Shown piece by piece: positions 15,201 through 23,400 of a stretch of 64,000 nt of DNA (the first letter of the stretch is position 1; each line of letters opens with the position of its first letter). Location: the NCBI GenBank assembly GCA_948474755.1, contig CAOLHI010001251.1, forward strand, positions 62,001 through 126,000, written 5' to 3'. Origin of the DNA: Ctenosaura bakeri. Taxonomy: Eukaryota; Chordata; Lepidosauria; Squamata; Iguanidae. The position numbers and the translations under genes are program-made. The notes beneath the pieces were generated by a model. The model searched no databases. It was not told the origin of the DNA and saw nothing but the letters and a program-made list of their open reading frames with translations.

Positions 15201-15911
15201 AAATGGCATAAGTTAGGCAAGTGTGGCTGATTCTGTAAGCTTCACAGCTGATGTAGTGATTTGAGCACAGATCTCCCAAAACTCTGCTTTCACACATGCT
15301 CTCTAAGCTAAGAGGTTCATATTGATTAGAGATAATAGTTTCTTACATGGTCTCCTACATGGACATGTTCTTCTGTGGGTGCCATTATGTTTACTTCAAG
15401 AAACAAAGTTTTGAGGGGCACCAAGGTTATAGAGAATTTGAAATCCATTCCTGTGTACCCAAAGTTGAAGTCATGAAAACCTCATCCCTGTGGTGGAGTC
15501 ACAGCCAGCCAGGGGATGTGTATGAATCAAAAAAACTGTGCAGGTCAGAGGAAAAGGAAGGACCCCTAGAGCTGGTCCTACCAATTTAGGAATTTCATTT
15601 TGTCCCACTTGAGATTTATGTTATATCTGGGGTGAAGAATGCTTGAATATTTGCTGCCTCTGCTCACAAGTTAATTAATGCCTTTCCCTTGCCATCTAGT
15701 ATTTGTTGTAGGAACTGACCGGGTTCCTGTGATGAGAATGGATTCCATGAAGATAACAATTCACTCGCATCAGTCTCTTTCAGAAGATCATATTCCTGAA
15801 GCCCAAATCTGTTTTCATCTTCTACTCCTGCCACCTTATTCAACAATTGAGAAACTCAAGGAGAAACTGCTCCAGGCCATTGGGAACAATCGAGGCTTTG
15901 GCAAACAATAA
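118..15911 (+). CDS. HERC-A: 3' part of a HERC5/HERC6-type HECT E3 ligase (8 exons, 5' part off-window)
   Basis: C-terminal 373 residues of a small HERC ligase, joined from exons 118-288, 3772-3918, 6161-6327, 7090-7156, 10626-10696, 11836-12019, 14394-14496 and 15700-15911; all introns are GT-AG and phases agree. It encodes the HECT domain, which takes a ubiquitin or ISG15 thioester from an E2 and passes it to substrates. Landmarks are KVRRQNIVEDTL at the HECT entry, DYGMFMYP, PFPLAAFKKLL, LIPDGSSVTVN, HPTIRMFWKVFHEL and a catalytic cysteine (codon 15810-15812) in QICFHLLLLPPYST. The C-terminus NNRGFGKQ and the short segment before the KDFVNKYVDYIF block match recalled mammalian HERC5/6 rather than HERC3/4. 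The RCC1 half must lie left of the window. It is tandem with HERC-B. Orthology to HERC5 versus HERC6 is not decided, so no symbol is given. Confidence 0.93.
735..1140. repeat. tandem unit of about 115 bp with internal inverted repeats
   Basis: Units containing TTGCCTTTTGC recur near 796, 917 and 1029 and alternate with inverted GGGAATGGGAGG-type units near 850, 965 and 1083. The right end (GTGAATAATCAAATTCAC) matches the right end of the element at 11285-11680. Confidence 0.6.
1185..1395 (-). repeat. tRNA-headed SINE with LINE-like tail (minus)
   Basis: Read on the minus strand it starts AGAGCCAGTGTGGTGTAGTG, a tRNA-like head, and ends near a cluster of CCTCACAACAATCC-type bases seen in MIR-like reptile SINEs. 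Confidence 0.6.
1562..2198 (+). repeat. CR1 LINE 3' end, split by a SINE
   Basis: CR1 3' region ending in the ATTCTATG-type terminal repeat at 2180-2198. It is nearly identical to the copy at 58527-58927, which lacks the insert at 1612-1857. Confidence 0.85.
1612..1857 (-). repeat. tRNA-headed SINE inserted in CR1
   Basis: On the minus strand it starts AGCCCTGGTGGCGCAGTGG and ends in an AAATAAATAAAT tail. Comparison with the uninterrupted CR1 copy at 58.5 kb shows a clean insertion with only CAT duplicated. Confidence 0.8.
2429..2608. mobile_element. GGCCATTTC MITE, near-perfect palindrome
   Basis: 180-bp element that folds back over almost its full length around GGGGCCGGCC. The target duplication is ATA. 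Almost identical to the copy at 49918-50087. Confidence 0.85.
2700..3771. other. HERC-A intron, no gene seen
   Basis: AT-rich intron sequence with short A-tracts; no coding signal or clear repeat family recognised. Confidence 0.5.
3772..3918 (+). CDS. HERC-A exon (17-equivalent)
   Basis: Acceptor TTCTTACAG, donor GTAAGC; 49 codons, phase 0. It starts VEFEGEMGGFEAGG and contains DYGMFMYPDHNTPMWFP, closely like mammalian HERC5. Confidence 0.95.
4691..4809. mobile_element. GGCCATTTC MITE, short form
   Basis: Inverted ends GGTCATTTCC and GGAAATGGCC with target duplication CTA; internal part deleted. Confidence 0.8.
5025..5690. repeat. unclassified LINE-like interspersed repeat
   Basis: Begins TTTATATCTCACTTTTCTTCC and continues through a long non-coding stretch. 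Related segments appear at 38650-38920 and 54175-54450. Family not identified. Confidence 0.4.
6161..6327 (+). CDS. HERC-A exon (18-equivalent)
   Basis: Acceptor CTCTTGCAG, donor GTAAAT; 167 bp ending in phase 2. It encodes KYFLFGILCGFSMFN and PFPLAAFKKLL of the HECT N-lobe. Same length and phase as HERC-B exon 18. Confidence 0.95.
7090..7156 (+). CDS. HERC-A exon (19-equivalent)
   Basis: Short 67-bp exon after TTAACCAG, donor GTGAGT. It completes an Arg codon and encodes SLQEVLDYEGDDTENNFQM. Same length as HERC-B exon 19. Confidence 0.92.
7640..9950 (-). repeat. degraded L2-type LINE (minus)
   Basis: Minus-strand frames broken by stops show endonuclease-like ANLACITETWLNE (about 9650), reverse-transcriptase-like TTCVLDPFHSWLIK (about 8400) and LLDLSSAFSTIDHDIL (about 8000), in the order of one inverted L2 element. 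Not a host gene. Confidence 0.75.
10340..10465 (-). repeat. Sauria-type SINE, tRNA part (minus)
   Basis: Minus-strand copy of the tRNA-derived body (GACATGCCCAAGGTCACCCA on plus). The Bov-B-like tail is not evident. Confidence 0.65.
10626..10696 (+). CDS. HERC-A exon (20-equivalent)
   Basis: 71 bp after TTTTTCCAG, donor GTATGT, phase 2 at the end. It encodes IFWDKRKVDLIPDGSSVTVN. It is 12 bp shorter than HERC-B exon 20 and matches the short HERC5/6 form of this loop. Confidence 0.92.
11058..11182. mobile_element. GGCCATTTC MITE, short form
   Basis: Complete inverted ends, target duplication TAA. Confidence 0.8.
11285..11680. repeat. foldback DNA element with outer and inner inverted repeats
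   Basis: Ends are inverted relatives (CACATTTGTTAGG... against ...AAATGTAGGGGG). Inside, CCATTTTTAATAGGGA is repeated inverted. Probably a non-autonomous DNA transposon. Confidence 0.5.
11836..12019 (+). CDS. HERC-A exon (21-equivalent)
   Basis: 184 bp, acceptor TTTCAAAG, donor GTGGGT. It encodes KDFVNKYVDYIFNKSVDELF and ends NAKYDWNLYEK. Identical in length to HERC-B exon 21. Confidence 0.95.
12290..12491. mobile_element. GGCCATTTC MITE, long form
   Basis: About 200 bp, with the internal AGAATTCTCA and AGAGCTCTTTG segment. Confidence 0.78.
13026..13240. mobile_element. older related MITE (TTAACTGCCATGGC core)
   Basis: Shares the ATGATTC, GGAATCCTGGG and AAACCCAGGAT core with the GGCCATTTC family but has different, decayed ends and a TTTTAACTGCCATGGC block. 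Confidence 0.6.
13830..13946. mobile_element. Tc2/Kanga-like DNA transposon end
   Basis: GAAACACTTCTGGTCCCAAG followed by GATAAGGGAGGTTGAACCTGTA resembles the terminal repeat of mariner Tc2-type elements. It matches the right end at 58940-59030. Confidence 0.55.
14176..14276. repeat. foldback repeat (AATTCCCAG...CTGGGA arms)
   Basis: Inverted arms around a GGCCATAGCCAG centre. Same family as 21316-21405, 24125-24212, 49694-49775, 59596-59692 and 62103-62182. Confidence 0.6.
14394..14496 (+). CDS. HERC-A exon (22-equivalent)
   Basis: 103 bp, acceptor GTTTTAAAG, donor GTAAGT, phase 1 at the end. It encodes SHPTIRMFWKVFHELSLSEK of the HECT lobe hinge region. Confidence 0.94.
15047..15208. mobile_element. 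GGCCATTTC MITE with internal AT repeat
   Basis: Both ends present; the centre carries an ATATATAT run. Target duplication unclear. Confidence 0.7.
15700..15911 (+). CDS. HERC-A last coding exon (23-equivalent)
   Basis: Acceptor GCCATCTAG. It encodes the HECT C-lobe with the catalytic Cys at 15810-15812 and stop TAA at 15909-15911, 32 residues beyond the Cys. The usual LTGTDR step reads FVVGTDR here. Confidence 0.94.
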
Positions 15912-15912
15912 A
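15907..15912 (+). promoter_or_regulatory. AATAAA overlapping the HERC-A stop codon
   Basis: The final codons CAA TAA plus AAT form AATAAA, so a polyadenylation signal overlaps the stop. If used, the 3' UTR would be only a few tens of bases. The next AATAAA, at 16153-16158, lies in LINE-derived sequence. Which is used cannot be told from sequence. Confidence 0.4.
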
Positions 15913-15929
15913 ATGACAATATCTGAAAC

Positions 15930-16560
15930 AAAGATTTAGGAATTTAGGAATACAAGCTTAGTAGTGGGAGTATTACTTCCCATGACTTGGAAACTACTGC
16001 TATTAATGCTGGCTAAATTGCATTTGCCTTCTTTGCTGCAGAATCACACTGCTGTCTCATGTTCAATTTATGGTCAACAATAATCCCAAAATCCTTTTCA
16101 CATGAGTCATGTATCCTCATCCTATACCCATGTTTTTGGTTTCTGTGGCCTAAATAAAGAAGTTTACATTTGCCTCTATTTCATTCTCTTGTTTATCTAG
16201 ATCCTTTTGAATTCTGTTCCTATACTCCAATGTATTACCTGCCCCCCCTCCATTTTGTGTCATCACTGCACCCTGTCAACTAAGTGATTGATAAAAATCT
16301 TGAAGAGTAATGGCCCTAGGACAGGACCCTGAATCATTCCACTTGAGACCTCCTTCCAGTTTTGAAGTGCAGCTTTCAATGATAACTCTTTAAACACGGT
16401 TTTCCAATTAATTATGGATCCATCTGACAATGTTCCCATCTATTCCACATTTAATCAGATTGCTAATCTAAATATTATGGGACACCTTATCAAATGCTTT
16501 GCTGAAATCCAGATAAAGGTCATCCACAGTACCTCTTGGGGTGTGACCTTGGCATACACA
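15930..16560 (-). repeat. degraded LINE reverse transcriptase (minus)
   Basis: The minus strand at 16472-16528 encodes DDLYLDFSKAFDKVSHN, a non-LTR reverse-transcriptase motif; the flanking frame is broken. CR1/Jockey-type by motif. Confidence 0.65.
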
Positions 16561-17538
16561 AATCCAAGGCCAAGGCCATGCAAAGTGTCACATCCATTAT
16601 CAATGGATGCAATGGGCATACACCCACGCATGCTGCTACAGGCATGCAAATGTTGCATCCATTGAAAATAATAGGATGGGCACACCTTCTTTGTTCATTT
16701 TATGTAGGTGTTCCATTCCCTTTTGGATTCCTGAAGCCCACTTGATTCTGTTCTTCACTATAAAACGTCCTGATTAAACTTTATGTTGTTTGGTATCCAT
16801 TTATTGCAAAAACACTTAAGATCTTTCACCACCACAATCACATCTTGAGCACTGGAATTACTTATTCTTATGAATATTTATTTTCAGCCAGAGATTATAC
16901 CTTATTCTCCACATTGCCTTTACCTTGATTTATAGACTCTGGGAGATATTTATCCACTTCTGTAATATTCTAGCACTAATTTTTGTCAGATGCAAGACTA
17001 TTGCTGTATGCTATTTCATAATATTTTTAAGAAGAGTGTTCTGGATTTTAAAAAAATACTGTATATCAGTACTTAAATTCAGTACCTCTTGAGGGGTGAC
17101 ATATAGTGCTGGGAGCACTAGATATTCTAAGTTCATTCATTCTTTCATGCCCTGCTTCTTTTCACCCAGGATGGGATCCAAGGCAGCTCCCAGGATGGGA
17201 GCCAGGTTACTATCCAGTATAGGGCTGGGGAAAAAATGTTCTGAGAAGAACCAACACTAAGATATAAAGTATCACAGAAGAATAAGACCACCACCCCGTC
17301 CTGAACACAGCCCTTCCTTGTTATTCCTGTTAAAATCTCAGGCATAGTGCCAAACATTAGAGAAGGTATGACAAATTCCAAGGTAACAAATTCCAGACAG
17401 CAGAGAGGCTCATGATATTTCCCATAACCACTCTCCCCAAAGAGAGTACAAAAATTCAGGTGCTACTGCTGACCCATACTCTCCACTTCTAGCAATTATC
17501 ATCAGTGAGAGCAGGCGTTTTAAAGCTATTCAGTCTTA
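16561..17538. other. intergenic DNA between HERC-A and HERC-B
   Basis: No exon, promoter or clear repeat recognised. Confidence 0.5.
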
Positions 17539-17592
17539 GGCCATTTCTGCACTAGACTGTTATCGTGCTATTACTCCACTTTCAACATCCCA
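17539..17592. mobile_element. GGCCATTTC MITE, left arm only
   Basis: One arm to TTCAACATCC, then unrelated sequence. Confidence 0.7.
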
Positions 17593-17694
17593 AATGCTTT
17601 GTATTTCAACAGCAGCAGCGCATAACAATGATGTATGCCTTTAAATCATTTCTGACATATTGCGACACTAAGGCAAATTTGTCTTTTTTCAGGG

Positions 17695-17855
17695 GGCGAA
17701 ACTTATTCAGGGGGGGGGGTTGCCTTTGCCTTCTTCTAAGGCTGTGACTTGCCCAAGGTCATCCAGTCAATTTCCATGGCTGAGTAGGGATTTAAACCCT
17801 GGTCTCAAGAGTCATAAGCCAGCTCTCAAACCCACTATACCACACTAGCTCTTAC
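17695..17855 (-). repeat. Sauria-type SINE (minus)
   Basis: Ends CCACACTAGCTCT on plus, the tRNA-like head read on the minus strand. Confidence 0.7.
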
Positions 17856-18764
17856 AATAGAAACCCCATTTTAATCCTATTTCAGGAGAGGCAGGAGCAC
17901 ATGATTTGCATGTTATACAACAAAGCACATGAGGCACATGCTGAAGACTGTGGTTCACTCCCCAGTGTCTCCAGACACAGCAAAGGGATGCAAAGATAAA
18001 GCCTTGGCTCTTGAAGAAGTTCATGTTTTGGACTTCAATTTCCTAAAACTAGTCAGCTTGCTTTCAGTGGGGCAGTGCAAACTTTCTGAAATGATGGTGG
18101 GCTGGCAATTTGGAGGGCCCAAAATTTCCCCATTGGAGGTAGGGTTAGGAAAGAATCTTACTTGAACCACTGACCAGCCAGCTTCCAGTCAGTGTTGAAA
18201 GAACTGGAGCAGACAGATCCATGGTTTAACTGGGCCTAAGGCAGCAGCTTCCTTTTCGTTTTTTTATGATAAGCAGCTTTGGGAAGTAAAATATACAGTG
18301 GTGTGGTGGAGTCATGGTTCACAAGATTGAAACCCTCAGGACTTTTTAATGAGCAAGCACTGTCATACCCTCCAACTCTCCTCATTTGACAGGAGGAGCC
18401 CTGATTAATATTCTCTTGTTTCATCTTTACAGATGCTTTTAAAAATGCCAGGCTTTCTTTCCTCCTCCCACTTTCCCCTTCATCTTGGCTTACTTCAACT
18501 GCTGCTGCAAACTGAGATCAAAGTGCAAAAGAAGGGGAGGAGGAGACGAAGCAGCAGAGTGTTGCCCTTCCCAAGTCAGAAGTAACTGCTGACACCAGAA
18601 GGCTCAGGCAAAAACAAACTGCTGCAGCCTCTCCTGGTTTGTGTGTTCTTCCACATGAATAACTTTTGCCATCTCTGATGGCAAACTTTCACAACACTCT
18701 GTTGCTCAATGTTGCTCAAGCACACATATCCTGGTTTTCACTGTGAAACCTTGGAGAGTATGAG

Positions 18765-18957
18765 ATCCAGTGTTGTGTAGTGGTTCAAGCATTGAACTAT
18801 AACTCTGAAGACCAAGGTTCAATTCCCCTCTTGGCCATGGAAACCCACTGACCTCGGGTACATCACACACCCTCAGCCCCAGAAAGCCCTTTGATAGGTT
18901 CACCTTTGGGGTCGCCATAAGTTAGAAATGACTTGAAGGCACATCACAACACCAACA
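18765..18957 (+). repeat. Sauria SINE, tRNA head and Bov-B-like tail
   Basis: tRNA-like head (GTGTAGTGGTTCAAGCATTG) and tail GTCGCCATAAGTTAGAAATG, the combination known from lizard Sauria SINEs. Confidence 0.8.
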
Positions 18958-19299
18958 ACGCTCAAGAACGTACTATCATCTGCTTCTTCCTCACTTTCTC
19001 TGAGTTTAACAGCAGACTTCACAGAGTAGGGAAAAGAAGGGATTTTCTCAGCAACAAGGAATTTCTATGAATAATCCCTACTGTAGTACAAACTGTTTTG
19101 GGATTGCCTGGTCTTGAGAAAGCAAACAAGATGCGTTGGCTTTACAAAAGACCAGCTCCCAATGGAGAGGAAGCCTTCCCTCTCACTTTTTGTGTGGAGA
19201 GAAGGAAAAAGAAAGAGGGAGACAGAGAGAGGTCAACACAGCGCTAGTGTTTGGGATGCTTCCCCTTCATGTGGCTTGGTGCAGGGGGCACAACGAGGG

Positions 19300-19560
19300 G
19301 CTACTCTTCAAAACCTATCACTGCACAACCGATAGCATTTCTTTGGAGTGCCTGATTTCAGTGGGGAAAGTCTGCCCTGCTTAGTAGTTGGATGGGAGAT
19401 CCCCCCCAATGAGTGTCAGGTACCATAGGTTATATTTCAGAGGAAGGAACTGGCAAACCCACTGCTGTGTATTCCTTGCCTAAAAGAAAACCCTAAGAAA
19501 CTCACGGGGTCGCCACAAATCGACAAGCGAGTTGAAGCCACACAGGCATACACAGAGGGT
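19300..19560 (+). repeat. 5S-Sauria SINE (plus)
   Basis: A decayed 5S-like head with TAGTTGGATGGGAGATC, then GAGGAAGGAACTGGCAAACC and a GGGGTCGCCACAAATCGAC tail. Confidence 0.7.
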
Positions 19561-19629
19561 GGCACCTTGTGGATCGCCGATTTTTCCATCCTCCCGGCCA
19601 TGCCCTTTCGTTGCGCAGAAAAAAAGAAA

Positions 19630-19800
19630 GGCCATTTCTGCAGTGGACAGTTATAGAGCTATTATTCCACTTTCAACATCCTATGGAATCCTCGGGTTTG
19701 AGGATCCTTTGAGGCCCCTCCCTAAACTGCAAACCCCAGGATTCCAGAGGATGTTGAAAGTGGGATAATAGCCTTATAACAGTCCAGCGCGGAAATGGCC
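19630..19800. mobile_element. GGCCATTTC MITE next to the HERC-B promoter
   Basis: Both ends intact. It stops 60 bp before ISRE 1 and marks the left edge of the CpG island. Confidence 0.78.
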
Positions 19801-19823
19801 AGCGTTGCAGCGGCGGCACTAAA

Positions 19824-19858
19824 GAGCAGCAGCAGCATGAGCAGCAGCAGCAGCGCCA
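19824..19858 (+). repeat. AGC-rich simple repeat in the HERC-B promoter
   Basis: Interrupted run of AGC triplets just upstream of ISRE 1. Confidence 0.8.
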
Positions 19859-19860
19859 GG

Positions 19861-19874
19861 AGTTTCTGTTTCCT
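19861..19874 (-). promoter_or_regulatory. ISRE 1 (reverse strand)
   Basis: The reverse complement reads AGGAAACAGAAACT, an exact fit to the ISRE consensus RNGAAANNGAAACT bound by ISGF3 and IRFs. It lies about 350 bp upstream of the HERC-B ATG. Confidence 0.75.
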
Positions 19875-19920
19875 CGGAAGACGCGCCCCCTGCGACGTTT
19901 CGAAAGCAAATTCAGAAAGC

Positions 19921-19934
19921 AAGAAAAAGAAACT
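19921..19934 (+). promoter_or_regulatory. ISRE 2 (forward strand)
   Basis: AAGAAAAAGAAACT fits RNGAAANNGAAACT exactly and is followed by GGAAACC, extending the IRF-type repeat. It lies about 290 bp upstream of the HERC-B ATG. Confidence 0.78.
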
Positions 19935-20220
19935 GGAAACCAGAGGGAGAAAGTCCCGCCCCCAGAAATATTAAACCCCTGGCAGCCCTAGAAACGGCGT
20001 CAGCGGGAAGTTTGGACGGGGCGGCTGAGCCAGGGGGACGGGCACCTGCGGGCTGGATTGTGCGCCTTTGCGCATCTAAGGGCGCAAACCTCTTCTTGCG
20101 CCCTCTCTCGCCGAGTCCTGCCCATCCTTGTGTCTTGGAAGAGGGGATCGTTGGGGGTCCCTGCTTTTCTTCCACTCGGCGAAGGGGGATCCTGCTTCTC
20201 AGCAAGGACTTGGGGGGGCT

Positions 20221-20497
20221 ATGGGGAAAAAAAAGGCGGAGAAGATGCCCAGGCGGCCGGTTTTGCCCAAGGAGGAAGGGGGACCCCAGCCAGACCCGCC
20301 GCCCGTCGTCTCGGGAACCTCGGCGGTGCTGAAGCTGTTCCCGGAGCCCGGCGAAGGCTTCGACGTGGACCCGGGAGCCATCCGGCAGATCAGCTGCAAA
20401 CACGGGTATCTGGCGGTCGTGAGGACGAAGCGGGACGTGGTCGTGTTTCACCGGGCGAGGGATCGAGGCTGCCAGAGAGCGGCCGGGAGGAAACCCA
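20221..20497 (+). CDS. HERC-B exon 1
   Basis: Start ATG and 92 codons plus one base, donor GTGAGT. GC-rich, lying in the CpG island. It encodes a basic head [12 protein letters not shown], then [11 protein letters not shown] and a degenerate propeller strand like the head of human HERC5. Confidence 0.9.
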
Positions 20498-23400
20498 GTG
20501 AGTAGCGGAGCCCGGAGAAGGGATGGTGTTCGGACTACAGCCTCCCAGACAGGGGATTCTGGGAGTTGTAGTCCGAACAAAAGTCGCTTTTTCCAAACCC
20601 GTTCAGCGCTCATCACCTGCTTGGTTGGTGGGCTTGCTTCGTTCCCCTTGTCGCTCTCAGCGTGGCCAAGTTGTGCGTTCGTGACTAGAGGGCTAGAAAC
20701 GTTTATTTGTCGGGAGAGTTTCACATCTGTAATAATAAGTCATAATAATAAGTAATAATAATAAGTTGGCTGTGGTGGTCCTGCTGGGTCACAGGGTGGG
20801 TAGTCCGGATTTGTGTTTCCCAAACTTCTGATGTGTGTGTATGTGCCTTCCAGTCGCCTGTCAAATTAGGGCTAGCCAGTTAATTTCACAGAGTTTCCTT
20901 AGGAAGTGAAAACTTGGAGGTGGCTTGCTACTGCCTCCCTTTGAAATAGAACCTGCAGCACTTTGCATTTCCTAGTGATCTCCCTTCCAAGTACTAACCA
21001 GGCCAGTCCCTGCTTTTCTGAATCAAAACTGGAGAGTTTTCAAGGAGTCCATGGGATTTCTTGCTCTGGGCTGGAATTAGATTTGCTCAGAGCAGTTATT
21101 CATGCAGAGATCTTACAGGCAGCTTCCTCTGAAGGCTAGTAAGAGTGTCCTTTTGTTGCCATTAAAGGTATTTAATGCAATTATGCTACAAATCACGGGG
21201 GCTAGAGTAGGTGACCTTACCTTCCAGCTGCCTGATTCTTTGATTCTATTGCTCTGATTTTGTGATTCTCGCTATGGGTGTGAGATGTCTTGTAGAAGGA
21301 TCAGATCTTTGAAAAGTTATTTTTGGACTACAAGTCCCAGTATCCACAAGCCAGAAAGGCCATTAGCTCTGGAATTTTGGGAGTGGTGGTCCAAAAAAGT
21401 AACTTCAATACTGCCCTCTGCCTTTACCTTTGGGGACAACCCTATGACTTTTTGCTAGGGCAGGCTACAAAGTTCATTCCAGGTTCAGTTCTGAATACCC
21501 TCCCACAAAAAAGAGAAAAGTATTAGGGAAGTTAATGTTGAGAAAGAGCTCACTCTGTCCTGCATATCACACTAGACTGTTATAATCCTATAGTGCCACC
21601 TTTTCTGCCAGGACAACATCCCGTAGATTCCTGGGATTTGCAGCTTAAGGGGACATTTAGAATTCTCCATCAGAGAGCTCTTGGACCTCACTAAATTATA
21701 AACCTGAGAGTTCCATAGGTTGCTACCTTGGCAGTTAAGGTGGAATATAGTTACCTGAAATACAGTAATTTGTGTTAGTCTCTTGAAGCAAACCAACAAC
21801 AAGGAGACCTGTGGCACCTTAAAGATTAAGAACTTGTATTGGACATAAGTTTTCTTGGATTGCAGCATCCTGCATCTGATGAAGTGGGCTGCAACCCAAG
21901 GAAGCTTTTTCCAGATAAAACTTGTTCTTCATTAAGGTGCCACAAACACCTTAATGTTTGGTGGACTGGTGTAAGATGGCAGTTACTACTGCATAGGAAT
22001 GGGAGAGTGTTGTAAGGTATTTTCTCAGTTTATGTATCATAATGATGGGGCTCGGTAGGTTTGCCAAGTGTGGCTGGAGTGCTGAAATGGGGCTTTGGAG
22101 ATTTTAGCATCCATTGAGTCATGAAATTCACAGAGGCCAGTCACTGTCTTTCAGCTTGGCCTACCTCAAAGTGTTGTTATCATGATAGACAACAGAAGAA
22201 GAGAGCTGATCTTGTGACCTTGGGTTGACTGATGAAGAAGCAAAATATAAATGTAACATATAAACAGAAGTGTTCTTTTGTTCTGGGTCATGCATCCTAG
22301 ACTCTGTGCCCAACGCACAGGACCTTGGTGGCAGATATAAAAAGGATTCCCTAAAGGCAGAACTTTGAAAACCACTGAATGAAGGAAAGTCTAGTATCAG
22401 CCTTCCTCAACTGCCTTCTCTTGTTGATGAGATGGGTCGTAATGCTGTCGTCCTTATCTAGGATGGCAAATGAGTAGACTGGCTGAGAATTATGGAAACT
22501 GTTGCCCAACACATCTGGGGGATGCCCAGTTCTGGAGAAGTTCTGAATACTCAGTCCTGAAAGCCCCAACATGCAAGAACTGACTGCAGTTTTGACAGGA
22601 TTGTACTGTGCTTCAGCATCTTTATGATGGGTCTCTCTTGACCACCTGTGCTAGCTACTCTGTACATCCTAAAGGCACCAGATCCCATTTGATCTTGGAA
22701 GCTAAGCAAGTTAGTTCTTGGTTAGTACTTAGATGGGAGACCACCAATGAATACCTGGTGGTGTAAGCTATAACTTCAGAGGAAGGAACTGACAAAACCA
22801 CCTTTGCCTAAGAAATCCCTATGAAATTAATAGGGTTGCCATAAGGCAAAAGGCAACTTGAAGGCACACACACACATATAATCCAGGATAGGCAACCCAG
22901 TGTCCTGCAGATGTTTTTGGATTACATTTCTCAGCAGCCCTAGCCAGTATGGCTAAGGATTATTTGAGTTGTAATCCAAAGCAGTCTGGAAGGCACCCTG
23001 TTCAGTTTTCTGGCCTTGATGTATGGGGTAGAATCTAACAGGAGATCCTTTGATATAGCTTTTGCTGTTGACCTCCCGTTTCTTGCCACAGTGATATGAT
23101 ATAACCTTTTGACTTTTAATAATTTGTTCTTTTGAAAATATGGAACTAGAGTTTTTAAAAAGAAGGTGCGATACTGTTTTAAACAGAACTGTTTAACTTG
23201 CTGTTTATCTCCTAACTGCATTTTTTCTTTTTTAAGTATGGGCCATTTCCACACTATTCCAGGATTCCAGAGGATGTTGAAAGTAGAATCACCGCACTAT
23301 AACAGGCTAGTGCGGAAATGGCCATAGTTCAAAATTATTTCAATATTGTCAATACGGATATAGAGTACAATACCTCTGCTAACAAAACCTCTGACAAGAA

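Larger units (their letters stand above)
19801..20220 (+). promoter_or_regulatory. HERC-B promoter, CpG island and 5' UTR
   Basis: GC-rich, CpG-dense DNA runs through exon 1. It holds two ISREs (19861-19874 and 19921-19934), a GC box GTCCCGCCCC at 19954-19963 and an AT-rich AATATTAAA just after it that could place transcription start near 20000. No ATG is seen between there and 20221. The start site is inferred. Confidence 0.7.

Noticed and set aside
18765..18840. tRNA gene
   Set aside because: Only the tRNA-like head of a Sauria SINE, with a Bov-B-like tail; no intact cloverleaf seen.
20128..20220. In-frame upstream extension of HERC-B exon 1 from GTG
   Set aside because: Not an ATG start; the first ATG, at 20221, has a strong context.
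19912..20724. 270-codon open frame on the minus strand over HERC-B exon 1
   Set aside because: A long frame expected by chance in CpG-rich DNA antisense to a real exon; no recognisable domain.
22680..22760. 5S rRNA gene
   Set aside because: 5S-like head only, diverged and fused to a SINE body and tail.
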